Made by a program: the position numbers and the translations under genes | DNA from: Epiperipatus broadwayi | Lineage: Eukaryota > Onychophora > Udeonychophora > Euonychophora > Peripatidae | Direction: 5' to 3' | NCBI GenBank assembly: GCA_028023455.1 | Contig: JAQFVV010006215.1 | Coordinates: forward strand, 6,305,230-6,369,229 | Length of the DNA: 64,000 bases | The notes under the pieces: generated by a model | Seen by the model: only the letters and a program-made list of their open reading frames with translations | Told to the model about the DNA's origin: nothing | Database searches by the model: none | In this document: positions 49,786-61,283 of the stretch, piece after piece | How the letters are laid out: each line of letters opens with the position of its first letter | Numbering within the stretch: the first letter of the stretch is position 1

Positions 49786-50880
49786 CATCAAGCTGTATTT
49801 AAATAAATATATAAACTCAATCTAGTATAATGATAGTGTAGAGAGAAGGGGGAGGGGATGAAGGGACACTGATATCCAAATACATTGCAGACACAGAAAT
49901 TCATAAAAGAGGTAAGAATTTCATACTATTGGTCTAAATGCAGACACAATTGTGCAAAAGTCAAAAAGTAGTTATAAAACAAACCACTAGTTCAAATACA
50001 GATTTTCTAAATATCTTTAATGAGATTGACATAAGAACTAATTCCATTTTAACAGAAAAACTCAGCTAGAAGTATAATACTAACAGATCAACTTTTCTGG
50101 AGACAAAAAGTCAGAAAAAGCTGATCACAAAAGGACATTTCATTTTTGTACTAACTTTGAATATGATCTATATCTATAAATGAACTTTGGATTCATAAAA
50201 ATGGTCGCACCCAAACAACAACTAAAAACAATACAAAAACAATATAATGAGAAAAGTATTAATCTACTCACTAACTAAAATTAGTAAGTTAAAACAACAG
50301 ATGATGAATTATTGACAAATAATGAATAAGTGAACCTAACACTGCAGCATCTACTTAAAATACTAAAACACTTAATCTTCACAAATACTTAAAACATAGA
50401 TAAAGACATATGAAAAAAAAGCAAATGACCCCCAAGATGCATTTACAGGACAACCAGCCGTTATCATTTGAGTTCTGATTATTGTCCTCACACATATTCA
50501 TCATTATAGTTTAGTATTTATTCACAGTAAATTACTACAATTCAAATTTCCCAACTATGACATTTCTGAATGTAATCATTTGAGATGTCATCTTAGATAA
50601 TTACAACAATAATTATTATTGTATTTATCTAGGATAGTAAGCTGTATGAGTGCATTTAGGAAATGTCATACTTGAAAATGGAATTATAATAAGCTATTTA
50701 ATCTGCATTTTAAATGAAATAAATAAATGAATCACTGATAAGTATTGATTATAAATCAATCCAAGCATATTAGAAATAGTATTCAAATAGGCATAATGAA
50801 TACCAAAACTTTACAAAACATACAGAATATGCACCCAAGAATTCATTTCAATATATAAAATGATTTTAATGATAGCTTTT
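49786..50880 (-). other. Intron 1, AT-rich, no element identified
   Basis: Nothing supported in this stretch. Confidence 0.4.
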
Positions 50881-51340
50881 TAACCACTAAACATCACATG
50901 ATCACCATTCTTTATGCTTACAACATCTGTTTACACAGAAGCTAAACTCCCCATACAGTAACCACCCAATATAATTATGGTGATTGTGGTTATTAAAGAA
51001 CCAAAGACACCAAAAAGTATGGATGTTGAACTGAGTTCAGATCTATATGCCTATACAAACTAATGAGCTTGAATTGAAAACATTGCATATTCATTTTGAA
51101 TTCAAAGCTTTATAGTTAAGGTAAAAGATGGCTAATGGAGGGTTGCATTAGATCCTAAGATCTAGATGCATTGCTCTCAAATCCAAGACTCCTCACTGAT
51201 GAAAGCCATAAGCAAGAAACTAGTCTGGGGATACAGGATGAGTACGCACTCGATTTTATGCACAAACCTTCTTGCATCCATTGATTACTATGGCTTGCAT
51301 TGAGTGGTGCTACTGTATGGAGGAGAGCTTAGCCTCTGTG
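50881..51340 (+). mobile_element. Ribozyme-bearing repeat family 1, copy E (best preserved)
   Basis: The most complete copy. The 5' segment (ACCACTAAACATCACATG) is followed at 50937 by an inverted copy of the 3' end (ACAGAAGCTAAACTCCCC). The body contains ATCCTAAGATCTAGATGCA and the ribozyme (51190-51231), and the 3' end GCTTAGCCTCTGTGT is at 51340. The two inverted ends bracket the body like terminal inverted repeats. No ORF. Confidence 0.75.
51190..51231 (+). ncRNA. Hammerhead ribozyme, family 1 copy E, core intact
   Basis: Stem I UCCUCA (51190-51195) pairs with UGGGGA (51226-51231) over six positions including one G-U. CUGAUGA (51196-51202) and GAAAC (51216-51220) are intact, and UAGUC ends at the predicted cleavage site C51225. 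Stem II is weak: GC (51205-51206) with GC (51212-51213), extended to AGC/GCU in the family consensus, with an A-A mismatch at the closing position. Stem III is the palindrome ACUAGU, which favours a dimeric fold as in known short-stem-III hammerheads of repeats. Of all copies seen it is the best candidate for activity. Confidence 0.6.
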
Positions 51341-53520
51341 TAATAGAAACTTTTCATAGCAAATAGAAAGATAGTTTTTATGAAAAACCTTTTACAGATG
51401 ATTTAGGTAAAAATATCTTGTGGTTCAACAGTGAACATTATCTATGATCATATTTATGTAAAAGATATCACAATAGTACATTCAGTACATTTCATTGAAG
51501 TTCACATTGAAAGAATAAACTATTAGTTGCAATTATGTAGACAAAATCATTAGATATCTGAGTTATTGATTAAAATTAAAATTGCATGCTCAAAAAAAAA
51601 AAAAAATATTTTGTTCTTATTTCCAATTAGAGGCAAAAATAATATCAAAAAGAAAGAGAGGGAGTAGCAAAAAACATGAAGATTTAATGTCAATTTTTAC
51701 AGCAACAAGTATAATCAAAGAATTAAAATTTTATTTTGTGATAGCCATTAATAAAGTAAGTCATGAAAAAAATTTACCTACAGAGTCTTCATGGTATGAT
51801 CAAGTAGTATCATTCTTCCTCCTTTTAAAGAACTTTTGATTTTAACCAAAGACAAGGACAACAGGAAAACATACTCATAATCAGGGTTTTCTATTAAATA
51901 AAACCCAGACTTGAAAAACTGAATAAATATGTGCAATCTACATATTCATGAGCCACATGAATTAAATTTGATATAATCAAACTTCCATATTACTCAAATA
52001 AAACAATGGGTAAGATGTGAAGTTAAAAATGTTAAGCCAAAATCAATATAATTTTTAAATTTACTAAAACTGGAAATTAAAATGATAATATACACTTCAA
52101 ATGTCTTTTAAATGTATAATTGACCAGGTCATAACAATAAAAACACTATAGCATGTATAAACAAATAGATCATTCAATAACATCAAAATCTGTCTTTATA
52201 TTTGATTTAGATTGAGCTAGTATAAATTTTCTCAAAAGCTTTTGAACAATATATACATGAATTGTTTTATTTTTATGTGATAATAGTGACAATTAATATT
52301 TACATACAATTTCTTTATTAAATGAACAATTTTGCACTTTCCCATTTTGTGATTTGAAATGTTTTATCTGCTTCTTCGTTTTCTAATTCAATTAATTTTC
52401 ATTGAATAATGGCAGTTCGTCTATCTAAAATTTATTAAATGAACATTTTTACCAAATATAATTAATTTTGCCAGTTTTGTTGATTTGCATTTCTTATTGT
52501 CAATTACTAAATAGAAACAAATACCTTTTTGGATTTTAATTTCTTATAGATTTTTCACACACAATTACACCTAATTGCATTTACTATCATTATTAATTCT
52601 ATTTCTTCCCAAGGTTTGCTTTCTAAATAAATTATATTATTTTCATGTTTTAAATATTGTTTCCAATTATTGTCTATTATGAAAATATATTAATTATATT
52701 TAAGGTTTCTAAATAAATATTACTTTACTATTAATATATATATATATATATCCTTCTAAATTATGGAGATCATAAATATAATGATACTTACATTTCTATT
52801 GGATTTGCATTTCTGTGTACATTTTGTTTACCATCAAGGTATTTATTAATTAAATAATTTATCTACCATTGATGTATTTATTTATTAGTTAATAGAGATT
52901 GTTTTGTTAAATATATTATTTTTATTGCAAAATGTATGACTTTTTAAATTTTATTTTATATACTTCTGCATTTGAAAATACAAAATTAAATATGGACATT
53001 TTTATTGATTAGATTTCCTTTTGCTTAATGTTAAATAGTATGCAGCTCCATCAATTTGTGTAGATTGTATTTGTAAACAACACCTAATCAATAATAAGAA
53101 TATAAATGTTACCTTACACTAAGGTTTACAAAAATTATAATTAAAGTTTATGCAATCTGTTTACAAACCTTACTAAGATCTATTTTGGACCTAATGGAGT
53201 TGATCACTACAGGAATAGATCTGTGTGAATGTATTAACATAAAATAATATTCAGAATTTGTTAATGTTTTACGTTTATTCCTTTTCTATACGAAACAAGT
53301 AGATTTTTTCTAACTATCAGATAAAGACACTCTTCCTGATTAATGTAAACTTTCTATATAATTCAATCCTAATATAGTGAACTCATTTTGTCTAAATGAA
53401 CTCATTGAGTTCTTAACCTCATCTTATTTTGAAAATGTAGATTCTATAAGCATGAAAGTAAAAGTCATTGCTTTATTATGACAACCAATAACAAAAGATG
53501 TAATAATAATAAACAGCCAC
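51341..53520 (-). other. Intron 1, AT-rich, no element identified
   Basis: Simple AT-rich sequence, with a TA microsatellite near 52735-52750. The 85-codon open frame at 51582-51839 has no splice context or recognisable domain. Confidence 0.45.
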
Positions 53521-54131
53521 TCAAAAATAAATATGGCTATTCCAACTCCAAAAAAAAAGAAAGAGAGACACTATTCTAAAAATGAGTTTTGCAATAACTG
53601 TACGAGCCAATATTAAACCACAAATGATAAAATTTTCTATTTGTTATTTTATGATCTAGTGTTTCTTCAGCAGCAAACTTTTCTTTCTGAAATACTTTAA
53701 CACCATGTCTAATTGTAGCTTTCCAATGTATTCTTTTCTGTGCCATATCTTCTCAATGGAAACAATTAAATTTGCACTTCTTTAGAAAGTGTTTGATATA
53801 ATCCTTATAAAATACATGGGGTCTACCTCTTCTACTAAACCCATAATCAAATTCACCATAAAGAAAGTCTTCCATTGTTTATCCATTTTATATGTCTAAT
53901 TAACTAAAAGTGTGATTTTATGATAGAGGAATCTATTATGTCATATCCAGAAAGCTTAAGAACATATAGATTTATTTTATGACCTTGCCATTGTATTTTT
54001 AAAATTTTACAGAGCATCCTTAGAAACTTTTCTATTGTCTTTACATTGTACAGATAGAGTTCCAAAGTTCATATCATACAATACATTAGATAAAATAATA
54101 CTTCTATATTCAGCTAACTTAGTTGAAATAG

Positions 54132-54643
54132 TTATTTCTCTATGATGAAGTACTTGTCAACAGCAGCAGCAGCCCATTGGAGTCTGTGTTGGAGTTTAAC
54201 AGCTAAATCCACCTTTATACTTCTAAAACTTCCAAGATATGTAAACTGATTTACATTCTTAAATTGATAACCGTCCATGTTGAATGTTGCTGAGGATTTT
54301 TCTTCCATCATTGGCTGATAAAGAATTTGAGTTTTTATATGAATATTAATTAAGAAACAGAGATCTTTATAAATTACATTCAAAACAATAAGAAGATTCT
54401 ATAAATTGTCCTTTGAAATGATGAAAATAGCACAATCAACAGCATGCTGTAAATCCAAAATCGAGAAAGAGAAATTGTTTTTGCTTCTAATCGATTCAAA
54501 TGAAAAATTCCACTGTCAAACCTGCAATGTATTTTGATCCCTGCTTGATTAAGTTGCCTATAAATAATTCCAATGATTACTAGCATAAAAATAAAAAACA
54601 ATGTTGGAGCAAGTACATATTCTTGATTGACACCAATTTTCAT
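54132..54643 (-). pseudogene. LINE reverse transcriptase palm region (53.5-57 kb element)
   Basis: 54380-54643 begins MKIGVNQEYVLAPTLFFIF (motif B, normally GVRQGCVLAPTLF) and GIKIHCRFDSGIFHLNRLEA. After a frameshift through a remnant of the YADD region, 54132-54383 gives INIHIKTQILYQPM and FKNVNQFTYLGSF (thumb). The catalytic YADD has degraded to an AVDCA-like sequence, so the enzyme is dead. Confidence 0.75.
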
Positions 54644-55583
54644 TTCAAATATGTCAGCTTTTCTATCTGTAGTAAATCACTTCCTTTCATTCCATCATAT
54701 AGAAGCTGTAAATGAAAATAAAGTTTGGTGAACAACCAACTAATCTGAAACAATGTCATAGACCTATCTTATTAACTTAATCAAGTGCCATCACCAAATC
54801 AATAAAAACAATGAATAAATCATTTCTCTGTTTCTGCACTTTTGTTACACTTACCTGGCAAATCTATAATGCTTCTTGATTCTTTAAACCACTTTGAATC
54901 TCTGGGAACCATTCATCTATAATTGAAAGCAATCTATACTTTTGGTGTATTGGACAATAATGATATGCTATGATAGTCATTGTAATCTTGTCTATTCCCT
55001 TTCATTTTAAAAATTGTAACAATAAAAGCATTGTTAATTAAAATCAGATGGCCCAACATCAAGGGTTCAGATATTCCTAAAAAAATTCCAATACTTTTGA
55101 AGCTAGATTACAAAGATCATTGTCCAAATCTAAATGAGTACATAAAATGGATATATCATTAAAAACTATCATCTCAATTCTTGTAACCATTATTCAAAGA
55201 ATGATCAAAATACTCTTTCTTCCTGTTCAAAATGTATTGACATCATATAAGAGAATACCATTGCTGGATTTAATAGGACTGTGATAGCACTTCTCAGATT
55301 CATATGTTATAAAACAAAAAAATCTAGAATGACCACAACCAGTGAATGCCTACATCTTTTTTTGCAATTTTGGTCCACTAATCTTCTCATCAGTTATTGA
55401 CATTCTATCCAGATCTACATACTTATTATAAAGTTCCCCATTTAATCTATTATTTTGACAAGTAGAGAATGCCACATTTGTTTTTTTTTTTATTATTTAA
55501 ACCACTAATAAAAGATCATTGTCAGAAAACCAGTCATGATTCTTCTTTTTATTAGTATTTTCCTGAAGGTTTGTGATGATGAT

Positions 55584-56115
55584 ATTTTAGTTGTATTTAT
55601 ATATTGGACTATTTCCATCATCTAATATAAAGTATTGAATGTTTTTAGAAAAAAATAACTTTATTTAAATATTCCAATTACATTCAACTGTTAGTAATAG
55701 CATACAGGTTAGTATATGCACAACATTTCAAGAAATATTATTCTCCTCTCTTCTTCAGGTACTGGTCTGATCAGTGACAATACTAGTATGGGAAGGCAAT
55801 GTATCTTAAAATTCAATATTCAAGAATCTAAGGTCTAAATTCAATTCCCATGCTAGTACTGTACTTTAAAATTCAATATTTAAGAATCAAAGGGTCCAGA
55901 TTCGATTCCCATACTAATACTGTCACTGGTCAGGCCAGCAACACCTAATGATGAGAGGAGCATACCTCTCAAAACATTGTTATATACTAATCTGTGTGCT
56001 ATTACTAACAGTTGAATGTAATTGGAATATTTAAATAAAGTTAATTTTTTTAAAAGACATTCAATACTTAATATTAGATGATGGAAATAGTCCAATATAT
56101 AAGTACAACAAAAAC
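55584..56115. repeat. Long inverted repeat with hammerhead-like cores, inserted in LINE
   Basis: Arms of about 200 bp (55584-55795 and 55905-56115) pair around a centre that itself is a two-unit tandem repeat of about 61 bp (TTAAAATTCAATATT…TTCCCAT). The right arm (plus) has CUAAUGA-U-GAGAGG-loop-CCUCUC-AAAAC (55945-55975), with a perfect six-bp stem II. The left arm (minus) has CUGAAGA (55752-55758) and GAAAU (55725-55729) with a weaker stem. No ORF. Confidence 0.8.
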
Positions 56116-56389
56116 AGATTAATTTGTATTCATAACACATTCTTTAAGAGAGTGTAATAAGACAGTTCTGAAAATACAAATTAGAAATTTTTGTGTTTAA
56201 TAGCTGTTGAAATTTAGTACATATAGTAGATTCTTCTAAAAAATAAACATCAATTTTCTTGTGAATATGATCAGAATAATATAATCTATTAAATGCCATT
56301 CTTTTGAGCATGGATGCATCCACTATTCCTTTGTAGTGTTTTTTTTGCCTAGAAAGTGTTAATCATAATCAATTTAGGTGTTGTGCATA

Positions 56390-56960
56390 TATTCAATATA
56401 ACAAACCATTTGAATCTATAGCCCCACTACCATTATTTCCAATAACTTTTGACCAAAGCCTACTATTTCTAGTATTATCTGCATTAAAGTCTCCAAGAAG
56501 AGAAATATAATTTTTTAAGGGTATTGTTGTAATAATATTACCCAACAAGGTATAAAAGCTTACCTTCTCTAAATTCTCCAAATCTAAGATTGGAGCACAG
56601 GAAGTAATAAAATCAGCACTAGTACCATTTCTTTAAAATCATTAGTCTTCCATTGATACAATGAGAAATTCCAATAATAGAATATACTAAATTAGATTTT
56701 ACAGCAAATCTAATATCATGTATTCTTCTTTCACTGACTGACCTGCCTTTCTAAAAAACACTTTCATCCATCCATCTATTCTAATAAACTTCATCTGGGA
56801 AATGAGTTTTGCCAAGAGCAGCTATATCAATCATAAATGTTAACAGTTCCTTATCCACAAGTGCAATCTTCTAGTCTGGTCTTGAAGAGTAAGTTCACAC
56901 ATTCCATGTACCTATATTTAGAAAAATAAATACTTACTTATAATACTACCACTGCTTCTT
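56390..56960 (-). pseudogene. LINE endonuclease domain (53.5-57 kb element)
   Basis: Readable pieces are DIAALGKTHF (normally ALSETRF), VSERRIHDIRFAVKSNLV, then 56393-56581 with SLLGDFNADNTRNSRLW and GAIDSNGLL, which matches LLLGDFNARVG and the GxxNxNGxxLL signature. Frame breaks occur between pieces. Confidence 0.7.
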
Positions 56961-57010
56961 GCTTCACCACTACTATTAATAGTGTTATTACTATTATTAT
57001 TATTATTATT

Positions 57011-58323
57011 TCTACTGCTAAAATGAGTAATCCACCAGATGCGACAACTTAGTCAGGTTATATGAGATAGGCCATTTTTAGAGATTTTCTAGACCCTTCC
57101 TCTTCCTAGGTAGGCAAATAAATCCTTCCTAAATTTACAATCTTTGCCAACTGAAAACTGTCTCACTTAAATTCAGTTCCAAACCGACTCTTTAATGATT
57201 GTACTGAATTGAGCAAAGATCACAATTAAGGACTGCCAAATTACTAAGCATGTTCCCATCATTGCCTCTTGAATTCTTGAGGGCTTGAACTAAAAAAAAA
57301 AAAAAAAATGAAGAAAAAGGGAATATTGGAATCGAAAATACTGTGCATGTAGTTAAAAGATTGAAATGTTACACAAACACACAATCCCATTATCATAGTT
57401 ATTATAGGATGTCCATGGCATGATAGGCTCATGACTGGGCAAGGAAAAGGAGACAGAAAAAACTATTAGTATCGGAAACATTACCTAGCCTTTGATGAAC
57501 TAGCATCCTATCCTACAGGGCAGCAAGAGCTCTAGTTCAAGAACTGTGTTATTCATAGTTAGCCTTCATAGCTAAGGGCTTTCCCACTATCCGCTACTAA
57601 TTACCATAATCTTATTCTGCAACTATGCTAGTTTTCCTCAAAAGAATTTGCACTTCATTTCCTAAACATATAGAATATAGAGCTATTTTATAAGCCTGTA
57701 TTCAAAGTCACTAAGTAGATAACTAAGATACATCTCAATAATTTTAATATAAAATTCAAGTGGTATGGAACTCCGGCTATACATGCTAAGTTACGCAAGA
57801 GGAAAGATATCTAAGGACCTTGCACGTATTGTTAAATTAATGAAGACTATTAGTTTGTCGCGATCAGAATATACGATACTCTGGCACTTCATTAGTCAGT
57901 AGTTTCAGTTAATACATTTCATTAATTCGGTTGTTTTTAATTATTTCTCCATTATTCTTAAATTGTTTTTCTTCGTTTAGTTAAATAATTTTAATTAAAT
58001 TTTCACTGCTCTTTATTAAAAGTCAAAACTTTATATATTTTCTTAACGTAAAATATTTTTAAGGATGTCAACTACAGTATTTATAACATTTACATATATA
58101 TATAACTCTTTATATATTTATGTGTTTTTCAAAAACATATTTTTTGTACATATATAGCAAAATAGAATATAGTTATTAAAGATACTAGGTTTTATTACAA
58201 TTTATAGGTACAGTTGACATTTAAATTTAATTTCAAATATGCCGCCATAAAAAAGGAAAACATTTAAAATCATTGTTAAACAGCTAAATCTACTCAATTT
58301 TTTTAAATATATATTTTACTTAC
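57011..58323 (-). other. Intron 1 proximal part, no element identified
   Basis: Somewhat less AT-rich (57.0-57.9 kb) than other introns, but with no recognisable gene or repeat end. Confidence 0.4.
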
Positions 58324-58409
58324 GTTACTCTTCTAAAATGCTCAACCATAGGATTCCTTTTATGAAATAACGTCGGCAACATTTTACTTTTAGAATATTT
58401 AGTTGTCAT
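58324..58409 (-). CDS. Host gene exon 1: start codon exon
   Basis: ATG at 58409 in an A-rich context (AACAAAATGA). It is the first Met after an in-frame TAA at 58443-58445, which fixes the start. 28 codons follow: MTTKYSKSKMLPTLFHKRNP then MVEHFRRV, plus AC, then a consensus donor GTAAGT (complement of 58318-58323). The two leftover bases join A of exon 2 to make Thr. The N-terminus is basic and has no signal peptide. The transcription start is not visible; CpG-containing sequence upstream (58.4-58.7 kb) may be the promoter. Confidence 0.65.
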
Positions 58410-59114
58410 TTTGTTGTTAAAGCGAAATATAAAAGACTGCAGTTAACGGATTTTTTTTCCTAGTACAGTACTGTATATTTAAAACAATTTTGGCAAATGC
58501 TCGGTAGAGGGCATTATTCCGCTAACAGAAAGCTGGCTTATTATTTAAATGACCCGATAATAGTACAGTATTTAATTTGGTTGTAGGTAGGCAGTAAAGT
58601 AAACATAAAGTCTTCACTGTTATGTGTAAGAAATTCTAAAGACGAAACATTCTATTATTGTAATGTGAAACTGCTATTTATTATTTTAGAAAAAGTTTCG
58701 ATGTTTTACTTAATTTAAAGTATAAATATATATCATTATTTAAATTCACTTCATATAGTATTATTTATTCTTCACTAATATTTTTGTTATAATAACTTTT
58801 CCAACTACTTTCTACATTGTGGTATTAAGAAGAAAAATTTTGATTATTTGTTCTTCAGGTCGATAGATATGTATTGATTTCCTGTGTAACACTGTAAGTT
58901 TATATGTATGTATTTTTTTTGTTTAAAGTTGTTTTAAATGGAATTATAGTTTTATAGGGTTTATAATTGTTATTTCTGTGATTGCTTGTAGCATTAAATG
59001 CTACGTGAAAAATAACATTATACCGAAATGTGATCGTTACAGTATTATTGGACGAGGAAGTGACGTAAGTAGTTTGTACTACATACAAAATTGCAAATAA
59101 AGAATAGTCTGTTG
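58410..59114 (-). promoter_or_regulatory. Likely 5' UTR / promoter region of the minus-strand gene
   Basis: Sequence upstream of the start codon has more CG dinucleotides than the introns. I see no certain TATA box or initiator; a TTTATATTT lies about 25 bp upstream of the ATG. The boundary is inferred. Confidence 0.3.
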
Positions 59115-59198
59115 TTAGCCGAGAGGTCATCGCACCCGCCTTGCAAGCAAGTAGTTGGTTGCAGACGCGTGTGGGTTCACGTCCCGGCCGATGCTATG
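59115..59198 (+). tRNA. tRNA-like sequence, probably tRNA pseudogene or SINE head
   Basis: TAGCCGAGAGG fits the A box and GGTTCACGTCC fits the B box, about 45 nt apart, in a GC-rich 80-bp island. CCCGCCTTGCAAGC resembles the anticodon arm of tRNA-Ala(TGC), but the anticodon and acceptor stems do not close well. A functional tRNA is doubtful. A poly-A-rich run follows at 59208, as in SINEs. Confidence 0.4.
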
Positions 59199-59930
59199 AC
59201 ATATGAGAAAAAAAAAGAATAGTCTGAGACTATAATTGGATTACATAATTACTTATGTAGTTATGCGGATCTATTCGTAAGAAGACCGTTTTTTTCTGCA
59301 TCCTTTCCAAAAAAAAGTTTTATTTTATTTATATATCTCGCTGTATTAAGTGTAATTTTTTAAGATTGAAGATCAAAAATTTTTTTTAAAAAGATATATT
59401 GTACTGCAGATCTATAATCCTAGTTTACATTAAAATATATATATATTACCGTAACGTTTTTGTATTATTTTGTTAAGTGTATATTATTGTAAGTGTTTTA
59501 ATTAACATAAAATCAATAAGCATTAGATTGGTTAGTACAAAAATAAAACTACAATTGAGATGGCTGGAGAAAGCAAATAGAAACAATCATTATAGTTTTG
59601 AATTCTCAGAATTAAGCACAATCCAAATGTAAAAGTAAGTACACGGAATAAGTGTAGTATTATTATGGTAATCAAATCTTTCTTGATTAACCACTTAGTT
59701 AGATTAAGAAAAATCAATACATTGTATAACCATTACCATTATATACATTATGTTTTGTGAAAGAGTCTTGAGCTGTTGGAAATTCCAACAAATAGTAAAT
59801 ATAAGTAATATTGTAACTTTAATATTTCCTTATTTATTTTTATCATAAGATGAAGATACCAACATTGTTTTGTTTTTTTTGTATGTAGATAAATAACATC
59901 TCAATAATTTATTGAACAACAAATATATTA
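59199..59930. other. AT-rich, no gene seen
   Basis: Nothing supported. The open frame at 59532-59717 (minus) is AT-driven. Confidence 0.4.
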
Positions 59931-60492
59931 TTGGTGCTATTCCTGCTCTGGTTGGCTGCTGTATCCCCTGATAGGCTGGTTTTGGGCAGTGTCGATCTGG
60001 CTCTTTACTTATTACTTCTTAGTTTTTACCCAAGTTGGCTTTCCAATTTTGGGCAGATAGACCGATTGTGGTCCCTGCTCATTTGGACTGCTAATTGGGA
60101 GGCAGAGGTATTCAGAATGGTCTTGACATGGCTCGGCTGTGGTTCGAGAGTTTATTGCTTGGTGAACTTGGGCCTTGGACCTCGCTGCCTGTTGTGGTGG
60201 TTGGCACAGTGCTGGACTTCACCTATTCAGCTGAAGCATTTGAGTCTTCGCTTCGAGGCCCCAGGGGTGGGACCATTGGGTGATGGTTAACTTCTCGACA
60301 GCCTGGCCATGTGGATCCACGTACAGATACACATTAATCACATTACAGCAATTTTTATGGATGTAATTATTTTTGAACATATGTACATTTTACCTTGTTA
60401 CATTGAATCACTGTGTAATCCTCAATGGGTAAGTGTACTCAAAATTTTTGTAATCTTTTATTAATAAAGGTTACTTTGAGGAAAAAAAAGCT
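59931..60492 (+). other. GC-rich island ending in AATAAA and A run
   Basis: About 370 bp (59931-60300) of GC-rich sequence with two overlapping open frames (119 and 62 codons) of Leu/Trp-rich, non-domain composition. An AT-richer tail follows, ending TTAATAAAGGTTACTTTGAGG plus eight A at 60469-60489. It looks like a retroposed transcript or the 3' part of a retroelement. I do not believe either frame is a protein. Confidence 0.35.
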
Positions 60493-60549
60493 TCCATTAA
60501 TAGTTTATTGAACCTAATCAGTGAAATATATAAACTATTCCACCAACTA

Positions 60550-60950
60550 TTCATAATTAAATATGGCCATTCTATTTAAAAAAAACTCAAGGAAAACAAT
60601 AATATACAAGAGATGAATTTTGTGGTGAGTATATAACAAATTTGAACAATATATAGAACATGCTGATTGAATTATTTTGTTTATTTAATATTTAGAAATT
60701 TTTAACTTCTGCAGCATTTTTTTTTTTTTTAAAGACTTCAGTAATTTACCTAATTATAGCTTTCCATTGTATTCTATACCCAGCCTTATTTTTCTAATGG
60801 AAACAATCAAAATTGCATCTTAGAATATCTTTGAGATGTTTTTTTTTATATTGTAATTGATATTTGACTATCCCAAGAAAACTATGCTCAAATTCATAAA
60901 ATATTCTTTTAGGAATTTTTATAGTTATTTATTCACCTGGTCTTTGCAAT
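60550..60950 (-). pseudogene. LINE 3' tail relic
   Basis: Aligns by eye with 53.53-53.90 kb: TAGCTTTCCATTGTATTC, ATGGAAACAAT and the FYKD-like region are shared. It is the truncated C-terminal end of the same LINE family. Confidence 0.55.
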
Positions 60951-60972
60951 GAAGATATGAATTTACATTGTA

Positions 60973-61283
60973 GCAACCTTCTCCATACAATATTGCCACC
61001 TAATGCAAGCCATGGTAATCAATGGAGGCTATAAGATTAGTGCATTAAAATCCCTATCTAGTGCCTACTCATCCAATATTCCCAAACTGGCTTTCATTAG
61101 TAAGCCTTGATCTAAGAGCATTACATCTTGATCTTTGGATTTAGTGCATTCCTCAGTAACTATCTTTGACATTTTTAGATAATTATCAAGCTATGAGTCC
61201 AAACTGAAAACACAATAATGTTTTCAATCCAAGCTAATTCGCTTGTATAGCATACAGATTTGAATTCAATTCAGTATTGAAGC
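60973..61283 (-). mobile_element. Ribozyme-bearing repeat family 1, copy F (decayed)
   Basis: Minus orientation, from the 3' end at 60973 (CCTTCTCCATACAAT) to the body segment near 61283. Its ribozyme has lost GAAAC and UAGUC, and CUGAUGA reads CUAAUGA. Confidence 0.65.

Larger units (their letters stand above)
53521..57010 (-). mobile_element. Degraded LINE (endonuclease + RT), split by an inverted repeat
   Basis: A minus-strand non-LTR element with a readable endonuclease (56390-56960), RT (54130-54650) and a C-terminal segment (53650-53890), interrupted at 55584-56115 by a foldback repeat. The C-terminal segment reads LYGEFDYGFSRRGRPHVFYKD and AQKRIHWKATIRHGVKVF, a signature of a widespread animal LINE family. 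A second copy of this tail is at 60.55-60.95 kb. Confidence 0.7.

Noticed and set aside
55880-56140. 86-codon minus-strand frame
   Set aside because: Lies within the inverted repeat and runs across its centre sequence; no family features.
59931-60290. 119-codon Leu/Trp-rich frame as a membrane protein gene
   Set aside because: Overlaps another frame of similar style, has no domain or hydrophobic-segment periodicity that convinces, and sits in a retrotranscript-like island.
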